A stretch of DNA of 64,000 nucleotides from Guyanagaster necrorhizus (Eukaryota > Basidiomycota > Agaricomycetes > Agaricales > Physalacriaceae). The notes below the pieces were generated by a model. That model made no database searches. It was not told where the DNA came from and was given only the letters and a program-made list of their open reading frames with translations. This document shows positions 49,508 through 60,900 of this stretch, piece after piece (positions within the stretch are counted from its first letter, which is position 1; every line of letters starts with the position of its first letter). Both the position numbers and the translations under genes were made by a program. The stretch spans positions 210,549-274,548 of the forward strand of contig NW_025064929.1 in the NCBI RefSeq assembly GCF_019112545.1, given 5' to 3'.

Positions 49508-50418
49508 GCCCGGCGGACGACTCAAGAGGTGGGGAAGCCCAGTGATACGGCATTTTCATTGAGGGCATAGATAATTAGTTTTACCGGCCGATTTTCCTGA
49601 AAAAAGTTAACAGTCGCAAGTCAGCGGAAACAGTAATAGACGCACTCATAACAGTTGGTTTGTCTGTGGGCTATTCGACCATCGGTGGGAAAGGTTCAGT
49701 AGTTTCTAAGAGCCTATTAAACTATTGAGAAGGGAAAAAGACGCATATATACAATTAAACGCACCCCGGAGCGAGTAGGTCGGCACTGGACATCGTCTTT
49801 CCACCACAAATAGATCTTTCGAATTAAAATAGGCCTTGTGTCGGAGTCAGTCCGACAAGGACGTGCTGATAGGGATGCCGCATCATGCAGACCGGGGTCG
49901 ACGACCTAAATATTGATCTGCTCCATGAACATCAACAGCAGGAGGTAGATATACGGTACGTACCCCTCGAGATCATTGGGCAGTCGCTGTGTATCCTGAC
50001 AGCCGTTCACTGTTGGGAGTAGAGAAAGAGAGGTTTTCCATCGCGATATTCATTGGCAATTCGGGCGTAGTAAGAGAAGTGCGATTCCGAGATACTTTAC
50101 GTACGACGGGGCCTACATTTCCATGACTGAACCCTTCAGTTATCCTGTCATCGTCATGCATAAAGGAGCGACTACGAGCACATACTATCGACAACCGAGT
50201 CGCCTGTCCTCTGCACAGAACACCGTTCTCGGTCCCGAGTTACTTATTTCCGGATCCATAATGGTCTCGTCGCCGTCGGTGTTAGCGGCAGATACCCTGG
50301 GGCGCGGTTGTCGATAAATTGACATGATGGAAGAAATAAAAGAAAAAATGGCAGCGACAGGCTGTACTTTTGGCCGGCTGTGCATGTTCATTCCCACCCA
50401 CCACCGTCTTTTTCGCTG
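49508..50418. other. Intergenic spacer between two membrane-protein genes
   Basis: No recognised gene; frames under 75 codons. Contains the 3' end of the upstream gene and the promoter of the next. An ATG at 50348 is out of frame with the gene at 50419. Confidence 0.4.
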
Positions 50419-51186
50419 ATGCCTGGCTTTTCGCTGCCGTGGTCGCGCGACGTCGAGGATGTCACTGAATCGTTGCCTTGGGAGAGGGACGTACCGACAC
50501 CGCGCTCGACAGTCGGTTTTTTCTACCCACCACCTAATACATCTGCCATCCCACCTTTACCGACAGATATACCCAACAATACTACAATATCTTCTCATGA
50601 TAACGTCCCTACCGACGCCCACGCTCTTTCACTTCCCCGTAATTCGACTCTTCAAGTGCATGAAAAGGCTGCGCAGGATACCCTCCCCTGTCTGCCACCA
50701 ACGACCGTTTTCCAGACATTCATTCTCCTTTTATTCTTCTTGCCGTTTCCGCCGCTGTTTTCCATCATATATGCGGCCCTAGGGTGGGCTATTCTCCGTG
50801 GGCATGTCCCAGTCAGATCATTCGCAGAGGCAGGAGCGACTGGGGGCATCATACTGGCACTACCACTAGCACTCGCAGTTTGGATACTGCTGGCTCCAGA
50901 GAAGCAGTCCCATAGAGAGGACTTTTTTGACGACGATGAGCCTCAGACGTGGTGGACTCGCTGGGGCAAGTTTGTGCCGTGCGGGTTTATGCTGGTCTTC
51001 GTCGGCGTCGCTGCCTGCCCGTTGGGCGCCGTTTGCATTACGCAACAGGATAGCAGAAATTTGGAAGCAGGGAAAGCAGCATTGGCGGCATTGATTGGTG
51101 GGGTCGTTTTCTGTGGTGGTTTGGTGGTCATCTTCGCATTGGGGCTTTTGTTGTATTCGCAATACGTGAGGAGGAGGAAGTGGTGA
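50419..51186 (+). CDS. Single-exon four-helix membrane protein
   Basis: The first in-frame ATG is 50419 (PGFSLPWSRDVEDVTESLPWERD); the open frame extends upstream to 50380 without an ATG. The first 100 residues are Pro/Ser/Thr-rich and probably extracellular or luminal with NTT and NST sites. Four hydrophobic helices follow: TFILLLFFLPFPPLFSIIYA; GGIILALPLALAVWILLA; FMLVFVGVAACPLGAVCI; and LIGGVVFCGGLVVIFALGLLL. An acidic loop (EDFFDDDEPQTWW) separates helices 2 and 3, and the end is basic (YVRRRKW). No family recognised. The frame is intact over 255 residues and codon usage looks coding. Confidence 0.65.
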   Translation: MPGFSLPWSRDVEDVTESLPWERDVPTPRSTVGFFYPPPNTSAIPPLPTDIPNNTTISSHDNVPTDAHALSLPRNSTLQVHEKAAQDTLPCLPPTTVFQTFILLLFFLPFPPLFSIIYAALGWAILRGHVPVRSFAEAGATGGIILALPLALAVWILLAPEKQSHREDFFDDDEPQTWWTRWGKFVPCGFMLVFVGVAACPLGAVCITQQDSRNLEAGKAALAALIGGVVFCGGLVVIFALGLLLYSQYVRRRKW

Positions 51187-51825
51187 GCAGTGTTCATTAC
51201 TCTCGTATATCTTCTCTGATTTCGTTGCTCAGATTGCAACCAATTTTTTATTGTTGTAATCTATTGTACGTGCCCATCTATCTTCTCGGTTTTCTTCCCT
51301 CTGATTTCTCTCCAGCGTACATATTTAGAGGGATTTGTACTATTCGCTGTTGTTGTATCGTGGACACTGCTATCTGCTTTGCATTGATTTCTTGAAACGT
51401 GAACTATATCCCGGCATCTGTTTGAAGCGCCCGGGACCCTTACCAAACAGTTTCAAAACGATGGGATGCTGCGCCAGCTATACTCAGACGCGAAAGGTCG
51501 CAAAAAGGACTTGCCGCCAAGGAATATGGTTGCATCGACATTGAGTCCGGCACGTACATTATAAATTTTCGGAAACTTCAAGCCTTACCTAGATAGGGAA
51601 GAAATCCGGACATAGGTCCATAATGACGTGCCGGCATTTGATGACGGGTTTGCTTATTAGAAGAAAAGTACGACCTTCTTGGGACATTCCTTGCCCTTTG
51701 GGCGGCGACGTGGACTATTTATTGGGAGCACACGCCCCTCGTTTGTTCAGTGCTACCTACCTAGACGGTTGAGCCCTTGCTCCCGTGGTTTCTTTTCTCG
51801 GCTGGCCAACCGTGACGAAGAATAG
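51187..51825. other. Intergenic, no recognisable gene
   Basis: Short frames only. A 27-codon ORF at 51462 starts MGCCASYTQTRK, but it is too short to call. Confidence 0.35.
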
Positions 51826-53232
51826 ATGGACACAGCAATCAACTGTCTCAAGGAGATCTCGTCTCGACCTTCCGAGGCTGGCGAAAGCTATACAAGGTCG
51901 GTTGATGATGGGACCCGCATTTATGTGAGTAGCCAGGAAAATCGTATTAGTGATATCGCACTGACGACTCTCCCTCAGGATGCTATTATGGCCAACAGGC
52001 ATCATGAAGCTCTTCTAGAAGGGGGGGGGGCACAAACTGGATCAATTGCACTGTTGGATGCTGCTCACCGTCGAGGCCCAGAAGGTGCACAAGTGCAAAA
52101 TGGCTTGGTCCTGTCGGTCCGCGGAGCGCAACAATCACGATCCGATCCCAGACAGGGCCCTGGCCACGCTTGTAGATGAACTTCTAGCACTGCCTACCTC
52201 CCAGCGCCTTCCCGCAGCATGGACAGTTCTGAATGCTCCAGTTCGAACTTCCTGGCCAATAGACTCAACAGGTCCTTCAAGGTGACCCAGTTCAAGTTGT
52301 TGGGCAGTGAAGATCACATATAGCATTGCCGACTGTGAAGAGGGGTGCCTGTGAGTTGGTCATCGGACGGGCGTCTGCGGTGATATTGAGTCTGCGTCAG
52401 GGACGTGCGCATACCCTGGATGACCTTACTAAATACCTGTGCCGCTGGGGAATAAGGCTATCGACATGCAGGTGAATTCGTGCGCGAGATCGGCTGCCGA
52501 GAACGATGTTCAGGACAACCGAACTCATTCCTTACCGACTCTAGGGCTTTCAACCGAACATCGAGGACTTTGCGAGCTATGTCGAAAGGCGGCGACAGAA
52601 ACAGCAAAGTCCTTCGAGCCGCTCTCAAGCATGGAGGTCTCATCTGGCGATTGGCAATGGAGGAAGCGCCGGAAGAGTATGTGATATCTAGCCCTTCCCC
52701 GAAGGTAACAAAAATCGGGACTTGCTTTCGAACTACGGAGGGCGAGTTACTATGGAATGAAATGTTGACGGAGGACCAGATAGATGTTATTTGCGGCGTG
52801 TACAAGGTGGTGGAAAGAGAGGAAGATCTCCACCCTAAGGATGACTGCCGAGGCAAGCTGACGGAGCGTGTGTCCTGGGCTCCGAAGAACACGAGTTGGC
52901 GAGGTTGTGGGCTCGATGTGGGCTTTTGGAGTCCCGATGCGGAATCTTGGTATCAAGGTCGGCTGGTAAGATATCTTAGTGGAGATTTCAAGTGCGAAAA
53001 TCTGAAGAGGTCATTGAAACTGAGGCGGGATGCCTCTAAAGTCGCGGAAGGTCTGTATCACAGAGTTTTCTTCAGAACCATGTACTGCGTCGTTGTATGT
53101 GGCCTGTCCTTGTTTGCTATTTCCGCATCTTCTTACAAATCTTTAAAATTGCTGTCCAGCTGTTCTGGTCGCCTACGGTCAGTTTCCCCACATTGCCCTT
53201 TTCGATCAGCATCCATCTCTCAAGCTGCGTAA
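51826..53232 (+). CDS. Conserved-looking hypothetical protein, frame disturbed
   Basis: The best coding stretch is 52480-53050 (plus), reading KVLRAALKHGGLIWRLAMEE, EGELLWNEMLTEDQIDVICGVYKV, SWAPKNTSWRGCGLDVGFWSPDAESWYQGRL and EVAEGLY-like text. I have the impression of a widespread mushroom protein family without a name. An upstream piece (52030-52280) reads HKLDQLHCWMLLTVEAQKVHKCKMAW and ALATLVDELLALPTSQRLPAAW and would join it through an intron near 52290-52480. The two upstream frames meet at a run of ten G at 52021-52030, which shifts the frame. Start and splice sites are uncertain and no function is proposed. It may be a pseudogene. Confidence 0.45.
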
Positions 53233-54060
53233 GTCATAATCTCCTCGTACAATTGCATGTTCTTCCATTTTGAGGCATGTCTCTAGTCCCGCTAATGTAC
53301 ATTTGAGGTCCCCTTCGGAATTTACAATTCTCTTTACCCAAGCTGCTTTGAGAATTGCTGGTGGATTTTGTGCATAAAGCAAACAATCCATGCGCGTGAT
53401 ATAGATGTCCACCACTTTCCAGCACTAAAGTCTGTTCTTCTCCTCGTACTCTGATTTCCACACCCTGGGAGGATTTTCTTGATGTTCTCACCAAGTATAC
53501 TTGACCAGTGAACGTAAATATAGCAACAGACATTTCCAGTGAATCAGTGCCTTGCCTCCTCCCTGACAGAAAGCTCTGTAAAATGATACAGGCCGTTCCA
53601 TATACAAGGAATACTCACGGCAGTCGCAATAAAGGGTGCCACCATATTCTACTGATTTTCCGGACAGTATTACGCCCATATTTCTGGACAACGCCAAATA
53701 GCCTGCCCTCATGTCATCACGTGCCCTTGTAGCACCCGCCCTTCGTTGTCCTTACAACGGAATACCCAATATGCGCACCCTGACTTCTGTGAGTCCCCGC
53801 TTACTGCCATATCGAGTTCAAGTGTTTACGATTTTCACAATGGAAGGACTTCATCCCCGCCTCAGAGTGCACAGCAAACTGGGCCGCCGACGACTGGTAC
53901 GTGTTTTTTTTTTTTGCATAGTGGTGAATCAGAGATTGATATTCCTTTAGGTTCTCCTGTAAAGCACCAGACCAATAACTAGTTTACTTCGCGTAAGGTC
54001 CTGGCGACAGAGCGTCGGAAAAAAAGGTCGGAAGAAATGGAGGGTCACTAGATTGGACCC
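53233..54060. other. Spacer upstream of the FunK1 pseudogene
   Basis: Frames below 100 codons on both strands, without motifs. Two overlapping plus frames at 53711-53982 might be eroded 5' exons of the following kinase gene, but the evidence is weak. Confidence 0.3.
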
Positions 54061-55820
54061 ATGCCGGTCGAACTTTTTCTTGACGACCTGATGGGCTCGT
54101 CTGACGGCCCATTCACGCTTCGCTCCCCGGGCCATCTTCACGACAGCTTTCAGTCGATCCAATCACCCGCCAAGTACGACAACGAGAGGGAGTACGCGGA
54201 AGCCGTCGTAAGCTTATTCACTACCATTCACCTGCGATGCCTTGATGATGCCCCACAGGTCAATGTTATTCAACTCGTAATGCCAGATCTCATGCCACTC
54301 TTCAAACTTGTCCTTGGGAAGGAGTATAAGGATGCGGATTTGACCACGAGAACCGTCACCGACGCATTCATGTATCCCTCCGACGTCGACACTCGGTCTC
54401 ATCGCACTCAATGGAGTAAAACGGAACTCTGGTTGGAGTTCAAGAGCTGCTTCTTTTTACGGGTTCAAGGATGACAGTCCTGATGAATGGGTGTCTCAGA
54501 CCGACTCGTCAAAGGATTGTCGCGGTCAACTTGCTGGCTACGTTGCCACTACGTTGAATGTGCAACATCGAAAATACTTGTTCTCGCTTAACCTTGATCC
54601 AGATGGCATCCGGTTCTTCAGATGGGAGAGGACATACACCATCGTATCGCGTGCATTCAATTTATCGACAGAAGAAGGCAAATACCTCGTCGGATTTCTC
54701 TACCGGTTTTCCACCCTGACGGTCGGTGATCGACCAGATAACCACCTCCGACATGTTTATCAACCATACCTGGAACTTTGGAGCCCATCCATCTCTCATC
54801 TGTATCCGTAAGCACCAGCGTTCGCTGGCGGACGCTGACGGTAGAGGTTGGACACCCTTTGAAGAAGTTCAAGTCCTCGAAGCAACTTACGAGAGTTGTC
54901 TACGAGGCTTTTTTGGGTGAGTTATGATACTGATTTTTCAAATTTATTCATCTAATTCAATTCAATCTTAGCTCATGAAGGTGCCTTCACATTACGCGAA
55001 ATTCTTCATTGTGATGTTAGTGGCAGGATTATTTTGATCGTATATGACAAGAAAGCGCCGGAAGATGTCCGGTCATGGTTGAACGATTGGGATAAGGCTA
55101 TTCGCATGGACGACTTGGACAAACCAGCGCGACAAGTCGAGCGCACGGTCAATGCTCACATCTTACCTGATCTTTCTCCCTGTCTCATAGTGCATAGGGC
55201 ACTTGGCAATTCATGTCTATTGCACTTCTTCGCGAGAGAGACAAGAAGCACGAACAATAAGACGACTTTGAATCCTTCATATATGTCATGCTATATCATA
55301 GCCTCCGCTACTTGTCCCATAATGATGTCGGCCCCGGTCTGCGGAACAAAATTGCTACCACCTTCGATGTCGCTTTAGATGTTGGGAATGGGCAATGGGT
55401 CGGGGGCATCGCGAAGGCAGCTCTGGCCCAGAGTTTGACACATTTACGTCCCGATTTTCGGTTTGATTGTGGTCCGTTCAATGAGTGGATCAAACATACG
55501 CTCCGTGCCATTAACCAATGGCGAATCGCCCAAATTCAAAAAGCATGGCAGTCAGAGGTCAGCACTGTCAGCTTGGACACCGAACCCGCTGTCGATTTAA
55601 AGAAGAAACCTGTTTTCCACGATCACAGCCCTCTCCACGTCTTTTGACAAGCAGTACTGAAGATGGATGGATGGCCTCTAATAATCAGGCAAAGTATCAG
55701 CTGGAGTCCAGAGGCAACAAGCGGCCATCCGAGGACAGTGCTCAGCGGGCGCCGAAGAGGCGAAAGTCTGGATGCTTCACACCTGCGGCTGCCTCAGATA
55801 ATGCCGCAACTCCAGCTTAG
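54061..55820 (+). pseudogene. FunK1-type fungal protein kinase pseudogene
   Basis: FunK1 kinases are an expanded family in multicellular basidiomycetes. Diagnostic segments are PSDVDTRSHRTQWSKTELWLEFK near 54380; TDSSKDCRGQLAGYVATTLNVQHR near 54500; RFFRWERTYTIVSRAFNL; SCLRGFFGAHEGAF; the catalytic loop read as LHCDVSGRI near 55005; WLNDWD near 55085; GTWQFMS near 55200; DDFESFIYVMLYHSLRYL near 55265; and a basic tail KRPSEDSAQRAPKRRKS. A frameshift lies near 54445 in a T-rich run, the region between FLYRFSTLT and YESC is shortened so that the N-lobe looks incomplete, and a TAA at 55258-55260 interrupts the frame before DDFES. In the catalytic loop the family pattern H-R-D...G-N is H-C-D...G-R, losing the metal-binding Asn. 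A nonfunctional relic is the likely state. Confidence 0.85.
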
Positions 55821-56187
55821 GGTGCTCGTCGTTAGACTTGCGACAGTGGATTTTTAAGACGTTCTTGCGCGCATTACTTTGTACAGATAAGCCATATACT
55901 GTAGAGTATACACATGTCGATATATTTCTATCCTGCACTTCGGTGGAAGAAAAACAAGCCTTCCATGGTCTGCCGGTCCGTATTGTTTGCTGCTGCTACA
56001 TGAAAGGGCAAAAATGTTTGGATGGATGTATATATTTCTATCACAGATTCGGTCCCTTTGTCCACCGTACACCGCGTGCGCGGGGTCGGTGCCCCTGCGT
56101 AATACACCGTAAGGGGCGAACAGCCATTACACTATGATTGATAAATTACTCGGACAAAAGGGAATAAGATCACCGAGGACATCCAAC
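55821..56187. other. Spacer, no recognisable gene
   Basis: Overlapping short frames on both strands, with no motif. It lies between the kinase pseudogene (+) and a small minus-strand frame. Confidence 0.4.
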
Positions 56188-56502
56188 TTAATTAACTTGC
56201 ATGCTTTTCAAAAACCTTTTCACACCAGTCGCGTGTGTGTGCTGGATCCGAGTAGTCCCATCGATATGGTGGAGTTGAGTCATGGCGCACGGTTTATCCC
56301 TGTCTACCATCTTCGCCACTGCATCCAGCATTATTGTCAAAGCCTCTTTGTTCCGCCCGTCCAGCACATCTGGCAGAAGCACGACTAGCCTCACTCCAGT
56401 ATGCACCAACGTCTCAATCTCCTCTGTCTTCTCTGCACTCATGCTTTCATTGTTATACAGTTCCGGTAACCATGTTTGCATGTTGGCATAGTCATCCCTC
56501 AT
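56188..56502 (-). CDS. Hypothetical small protein, 104 codons
   Basis: A minus-strand frame starting at ATG 56502, only 64 bp downstream of the stop of copy E and on the same strand. It reads SMSAEKTEEIETLVHTGVRLVVLLPDVL followed by KEALTIMLDAVAKMVDRDK. The composition is protein-like and largely helical. It could be an independent small gene, a fragment, or an extra exon read past copy E. No family recognised. Confidence 0.35.
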   Translation of the reverse strand: MRDDYANMQTWLPELYNNESMSAEKTEEIETLVHTGVRLVVLLPDVLDGRNKEALTIMLDAVAKMVDRDKPCAMTQLHHIDGTTRIQHTHATGVKRFLKSMQVN

Positions 56503-56565
56503 TTCGGACTAACGAGCTTATAAGAGTGGAAGCACCGCAACAAAATTGTTCTACACGTCTCAATC

Positions 56566-59334
56566 TTACATCCTTGACTTCGCTTTGTCCATCTGTCTAC
56601 GAACCCACTCTTTCTGCGCTGTTACCCGTAACCGCGCCTTAATAATCTTCCCAGACGGCGTATGATCTGCTCGCCTTTTAGAGTGGGCACATTTGGACAT
56701 ATGCAAACCTACCAAACTCTCCGTCCTGCAAAACAATCATTACCGGGATAGCGAATTTTGGCAACCTACTTGCGGGATAAGAAGCCGCAAATCAATCTTG
56801 AAGAAAGATCACTTACAACTTCCTCGCAGTCTCCAAAAGTTTCTTCTCGGTGATCCTCCCACGATAGCTTGGTTTGAGAGTGACCAACGCGGTCACCAGC
56901 TCGCCCAGCCGTTTATCGGGCACGCCCACCGCAGCCGCTTCCAGAACACCAGGTTCGGTGTACAAGGCATTTTCCACGGAAACCGAGTCCTGCGAATCTC
57001 GTTTGTTCGTTATTGCAGGACATTAGGAGATTATTGCCCACTCACGACATTCTCCCCGCCACGGATAATGATATCTTTGATCCGGTCTTTAATGTATACA
57101 TACCCTTCTTCGTCGACGCAGCCAAGATCTCCAGTCATTATCCATCCATCTTTAGTCAGAACCTATTTCCATCAGCCCTCGGGCACAAGCAAGCTGTCAC
57201 CTGCATACCTTGTCAGTAGCCGCTGTGGAAGCTCGCCGTAAGCTTGTTTACCTAAAAGTCACAGAATATGCTGAAACAGACCTTGATCTCCATAATAACC
57301 TTTCATCATGTTCGGACCACGAAGCCATATCTCCCCCACCACACCAGAGGCAGCTCTGACATTATCTTTCATTATCAAAATCTCGTCGACAGGCATTACA
57401 AAACCACTGAGATCGTATTTAGTTTGATGTTAGTTAGCCAAGACACGATGGACTGACCAGCTTTCCGGTTTGACCATACAATCCAGTCCACCTAGGAAAA
57501 GTCAGGTTTCTAGAAAGAGGTTTCAGAAGGGGATTTCTCACCGAAACCAACCGACGTGGCATTGGTCTCGGTGAGACCATAGGCTTGTCCGCTGTAAAAT
57601 GTTAATCATTGCTGAGTATACAAGGGAGTGAGAACATACATTGATGCACGTGGAAAGGCTTCCTTCGACTTGCGCAGGAGAGACGGCGGGACCGGAGCCC
57701 CACTGAATGTGATCATTTCCAAGGGAAAACCAGACAATGGGCTATCAGCCAGGTCGCTTATAGTTGATGGAACACTGCAATTGTCAGCTGGATCTGTGAT
57801 GTACAACAGATACTATTGATGTACCTAGCCAGAGAGATAACGCCCTCTTCCCTGCACAATCTGCAGTCGAGTCGTTGAATGTGGCTCTCAGAAATACAGA
57901 GGACGGATGTACCTTGCAGCTGCGAAAACCAATGTTAGAAATACAGCTAGAGCCTGAGTGATAAAGCCGGCGATCACCTTCTGCTACGTTCCATTTTCGC
58001 ATTAAAATAATCTTCGTCCCATGAAATGTTCCGGAAAGCTGAAGAAAGTTAGGCTCTCATCCATTCGGACAGAGAGTGGGTTTCTTACAGTCGTGCTGGT
58101 TCCAGTGACATGGAACAATGATGCTGGAAGCAGGACACCATTCTGCGTACTTGATACGGGTGAAGAAGGGACTGGCAGGCCTCTCCGAATGTAGTCTCTT
58201 CCGAAGATCAAGGTTAACTGAAAAGTCATATATGAGAACAAACATGCTATACTAGAGTAGCACCCCACGTTAAACAGCGACGTCAGAAATGCACGTTGTG
58301 AACTCAGGACGCCCTCTATCAAGAAGAAAGGAATCAGTGGACTCTAAAGATGAATCCACAAGACATACTTGGTAGACCAGTAGTTCCCGACGTAAAGATG
58401 ATCGTCGCGTCATCCTCTGGCATAATGTGGGGATCGTCACGCAGTATTTCTCCTGGATCCTTGTAGTACTGGCGGAATACTTTGCTCCAAACATCCATGC
58501 TTTCCCAATGACCTCTGCCCTCATGATCCTCGAGAACAAGATACCCGGATGCGCCTGTTGCGTGCTTAAGATCAGCGGCTATCGGCTCGACCTGCTCCGC
58601 TCGCTCGGGATCGAGGATGATCATTGTACATTTTGTTAGCATAATACAATGCCTGAGGGGGTCCAATGGCAGCGATCTGTTAGGTGGATTAGTACGCAAG
58701 CCTTGAAAGCATGTGTGTGCCTGTAGATCTTACGCGTTCACGAGAGCAGTTACAGCTCCCAGAAGATCTGTGCTGTCAGGTTCAGTCCACTTTTGTTAAG
58801 GCATAATCATACCACGTACGGCAAGCCCAAAACACGATGAAGTAGCTCGGAACGTTTCGAGAGCAAATGACAACGCGATCACCTGTGTTGTAAGTTGAGT
58901 TTGGCGGTACTGAGGACAACTAGACTTCCTTACCCTTCTTAATACCGAAAACATCTCTAAAAATGGCCGCGCATTTAACAGACATTGTTAACATTTCCTG
59001 GAAGGTGTAGCGTTCATTCTCGTATATCACACAGGATTTGTCGGCGTGCTCCTTTGTCGAATGCAAGAAGAATGCTCGCACAGAGGGCCAGAGATTCTTC
59101 CAGACTTTCAGTACTCTCCCATCGATAATCTATGTCACATTCTAATGATGCACGGGAACGCTGAAATGCTGGCCACTCACCCGAGTTTCGATTTCGAGTG
59201 GGCTTCCTGGTCTTGTGAGTATTTCATCAGCTAGCAAAGGTAGCATCCAAGTTAGCATGCAGATAGTAGTATATGATAGCAGACAAACCTTCCTCCACAG
59301 AGCAGTGCGGTGTCCAGGCCGTTGTGTCTGTCAT
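56566..59334 (-). CDS. Adenylate-forming (AMP-binding) enzyme, copy E, canonical
   Basis: Minus-strand gene from ATG 59334 ([15 protein letters not shown]) to TAA 56566-56568 (ending KAKSRM). It has the same exon pattern as copies B and C. All family motifs are intact: [12 protein letters not shown] with the Lys codon split by an intron near 58375 and continuing [19 protein letters not shown] near 58110; the GLTETN segment near 57570; [17 protein letters not shown] near 57310; [15 protein letters not shown] near 57140; [14 protein letters not shown] near 57065; and [12 protein letters not shown] near 56630 with the adenylation Lys. About 570 residues. The nearest functional idea is an acyl-CoA- or 4-coumarate-CoA-ligase-like enzyme; the substrate cannot be read from sequence. 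Of the six copies in the window this one best keeps the consensus and is probably the working member. Confidence 0.88.
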
Positions 59335-59343
59335 GGAAGAAAG

Positions 59344-59799
59344 ATGGACGTTGAAGTTCTGAGACCGGTTATTAAGAAGCCGAACTGGGACGCTTTCGTG
59401 GATCATGCGACTGAAACGTTGTGGCTGTTCCGGGACTGCGATAACCGCCTTTTCTCGTCATTCGGCTCTTCCTTGGACGTTTTCGATAGTATCCCCGAGA
59501 GCCGTTTGAAGGAAGCATCCGCGGATGCAAAATCGAATATGTCTCAGGCTCTCACCGCCTGGCTTTTTCAAATTCAACGCCACGAGAATTGCAGGCCGCC
59601 ATTCAGGAACAAAGAATTGCTAGCGAGGCCAGCTGGGAACTTCTGCCAACACCTCTTGTTAGCAATATCCCGCGCGGGCTCTGAAATTTCAGGACCACGA
59701 CGAGAAGATGAATTCAGGCGGCAGTTGCTAGCTGTGAGCTTCGGCTTGTCAGCATTTAAAACTGCCTGCTCGGGAATCCTTGACAAGTACATCACATGA
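59344..59799 (+). CDS. Hypothetical protein divergent from copy E
   Basis: An open frame from ATG 59344 (DVEVLRPVIKKPNWDAFVDHATETLWLF) to TGA 59799 (ending ACSGILDKYIT), about 150 residues, mostly helical. It could be the first exon set of a larger gene or a complete small protein. Its ATG is only 9 bp from the start codon of copy E on the other strand, so the two cannot have ordinary separate 5' leaders. Translation may start further inside, or the frame may be a relic. No family recognised. Confidence 0.4.
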   Translation: MDVEVLRPVIKKPNWDAFVDHATETLWLFRDCDNRLFSSFGSSLDVFDSIPESRLKEASADAKSNMSQALTAWLFQIQRHENCRPPFRNKELLARPAGNFCQHLLLAISRAGSEISGPRREDEFRRQLLAVSFGLSAFKTACSGILDKYIT

Positions 59800-60900
59800 G
59801 GCTATCAGGCGGCTTGTTAATCTGTCCAGCAGGGGTTGGGCTAGTCTGGCCGGTAGGTTGATGCGTAACCAAGCTGGAAGGGTGATAGTACCGGGCCGAC
59901 GCATCTTCCTGTGTTGAGGTTATTGTGCTGAACTGTGAGAGGATAAACGAATCAAAGTACGTGAAAATACAAGGACTCTGATGAAGCAAAGAGAGTGCGG
60001 GTTTAATGAGATATCCATTGGAATAGGTACTCCCTAAGTAATCTGCGATACAGTCAGAAAGAGGAGAACGTGTCAACTCTGCTTTTATCAGGATTGAAGA
60101 GATGCATTTTCTGAACAGTAGCCGAACGTAGACGGACTCCGTCGACCAGGGTAACCCGAACGGACGAATGCAAGATCTTGACGATTCCGTTTTCGTTTTA
60201 TGATACTGAATACATGGCATATACTGGGCCCTTGTCGCTGATTTGAGCTCGTAAATCTTGTGACGACGACTAGAACGTTGAGCAGGAAAAGAACATGATA
60301 GAATCAAGCAACGCACCTTCAGCCCTTCAGATTCTCAGCCAACAGTACCATTACCCTCCCATTATCGCCCTACAACCATACAGCTTTTCCACCAGCGTTG
60401 CCGTTCCATGACAGAATTGAACAATATCAAGCGTGATGAGAGACTGTACGATTCTTGTATACCACCCTCCACACGGCTTCTTTATAACTCTACTGCTAGG
60501 CAGTTGTTCGACGTCACAGTTATCGACGAGCAGGTTTATGCTAAAGTACATGTTCGTGGCAGAGTGAAGGCAACGCGAGAGTCGACGTAAGAGTAAAAAG
60601 GGAAATCAGTGAATTTCAAACCGCGTTGCTGGTTTCGACCTTACCACCACCTCTTCCGGGTCATAGAGACGAATTCCTTCTTTCCCACTCCGTACGCTCT
60701 ATGTATTGAGATATGGACTGCTGCCTTGCACTAGATTATTCTGTTCAATCCAGATGCATCATCAGATAGAATTAACAAGTATACACCGGAGTTACCAACT
60801 TTGAAAACTGAACTGTTAATTCTTAGCCCCAACGAATGACAACTATAACTCGGTTAATGTTTTCTCCGCCTAACACTTAGGTATGGCAAGGAGGTACTTG
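59800..60900. other. Spacer, no recognisable gene
   Basis: A 174-codon minus-strand frame (59792-60316) and a 60-codon plus frame (60408-60590) are present, but neither has motifs or plausible splice partners. Confidence 0.35.

Noticed and set aside
51462..51545. Small ORF MGCCASYTQTRK, suggestive of an acylated peptide
   Set aside because: Only 27 codons, no homologue recognised and no supporting context.
52458..52892. 144-codon minus-strand ORF
   Set aside because: Antisense to a better plus-strand frame with protein-like text.
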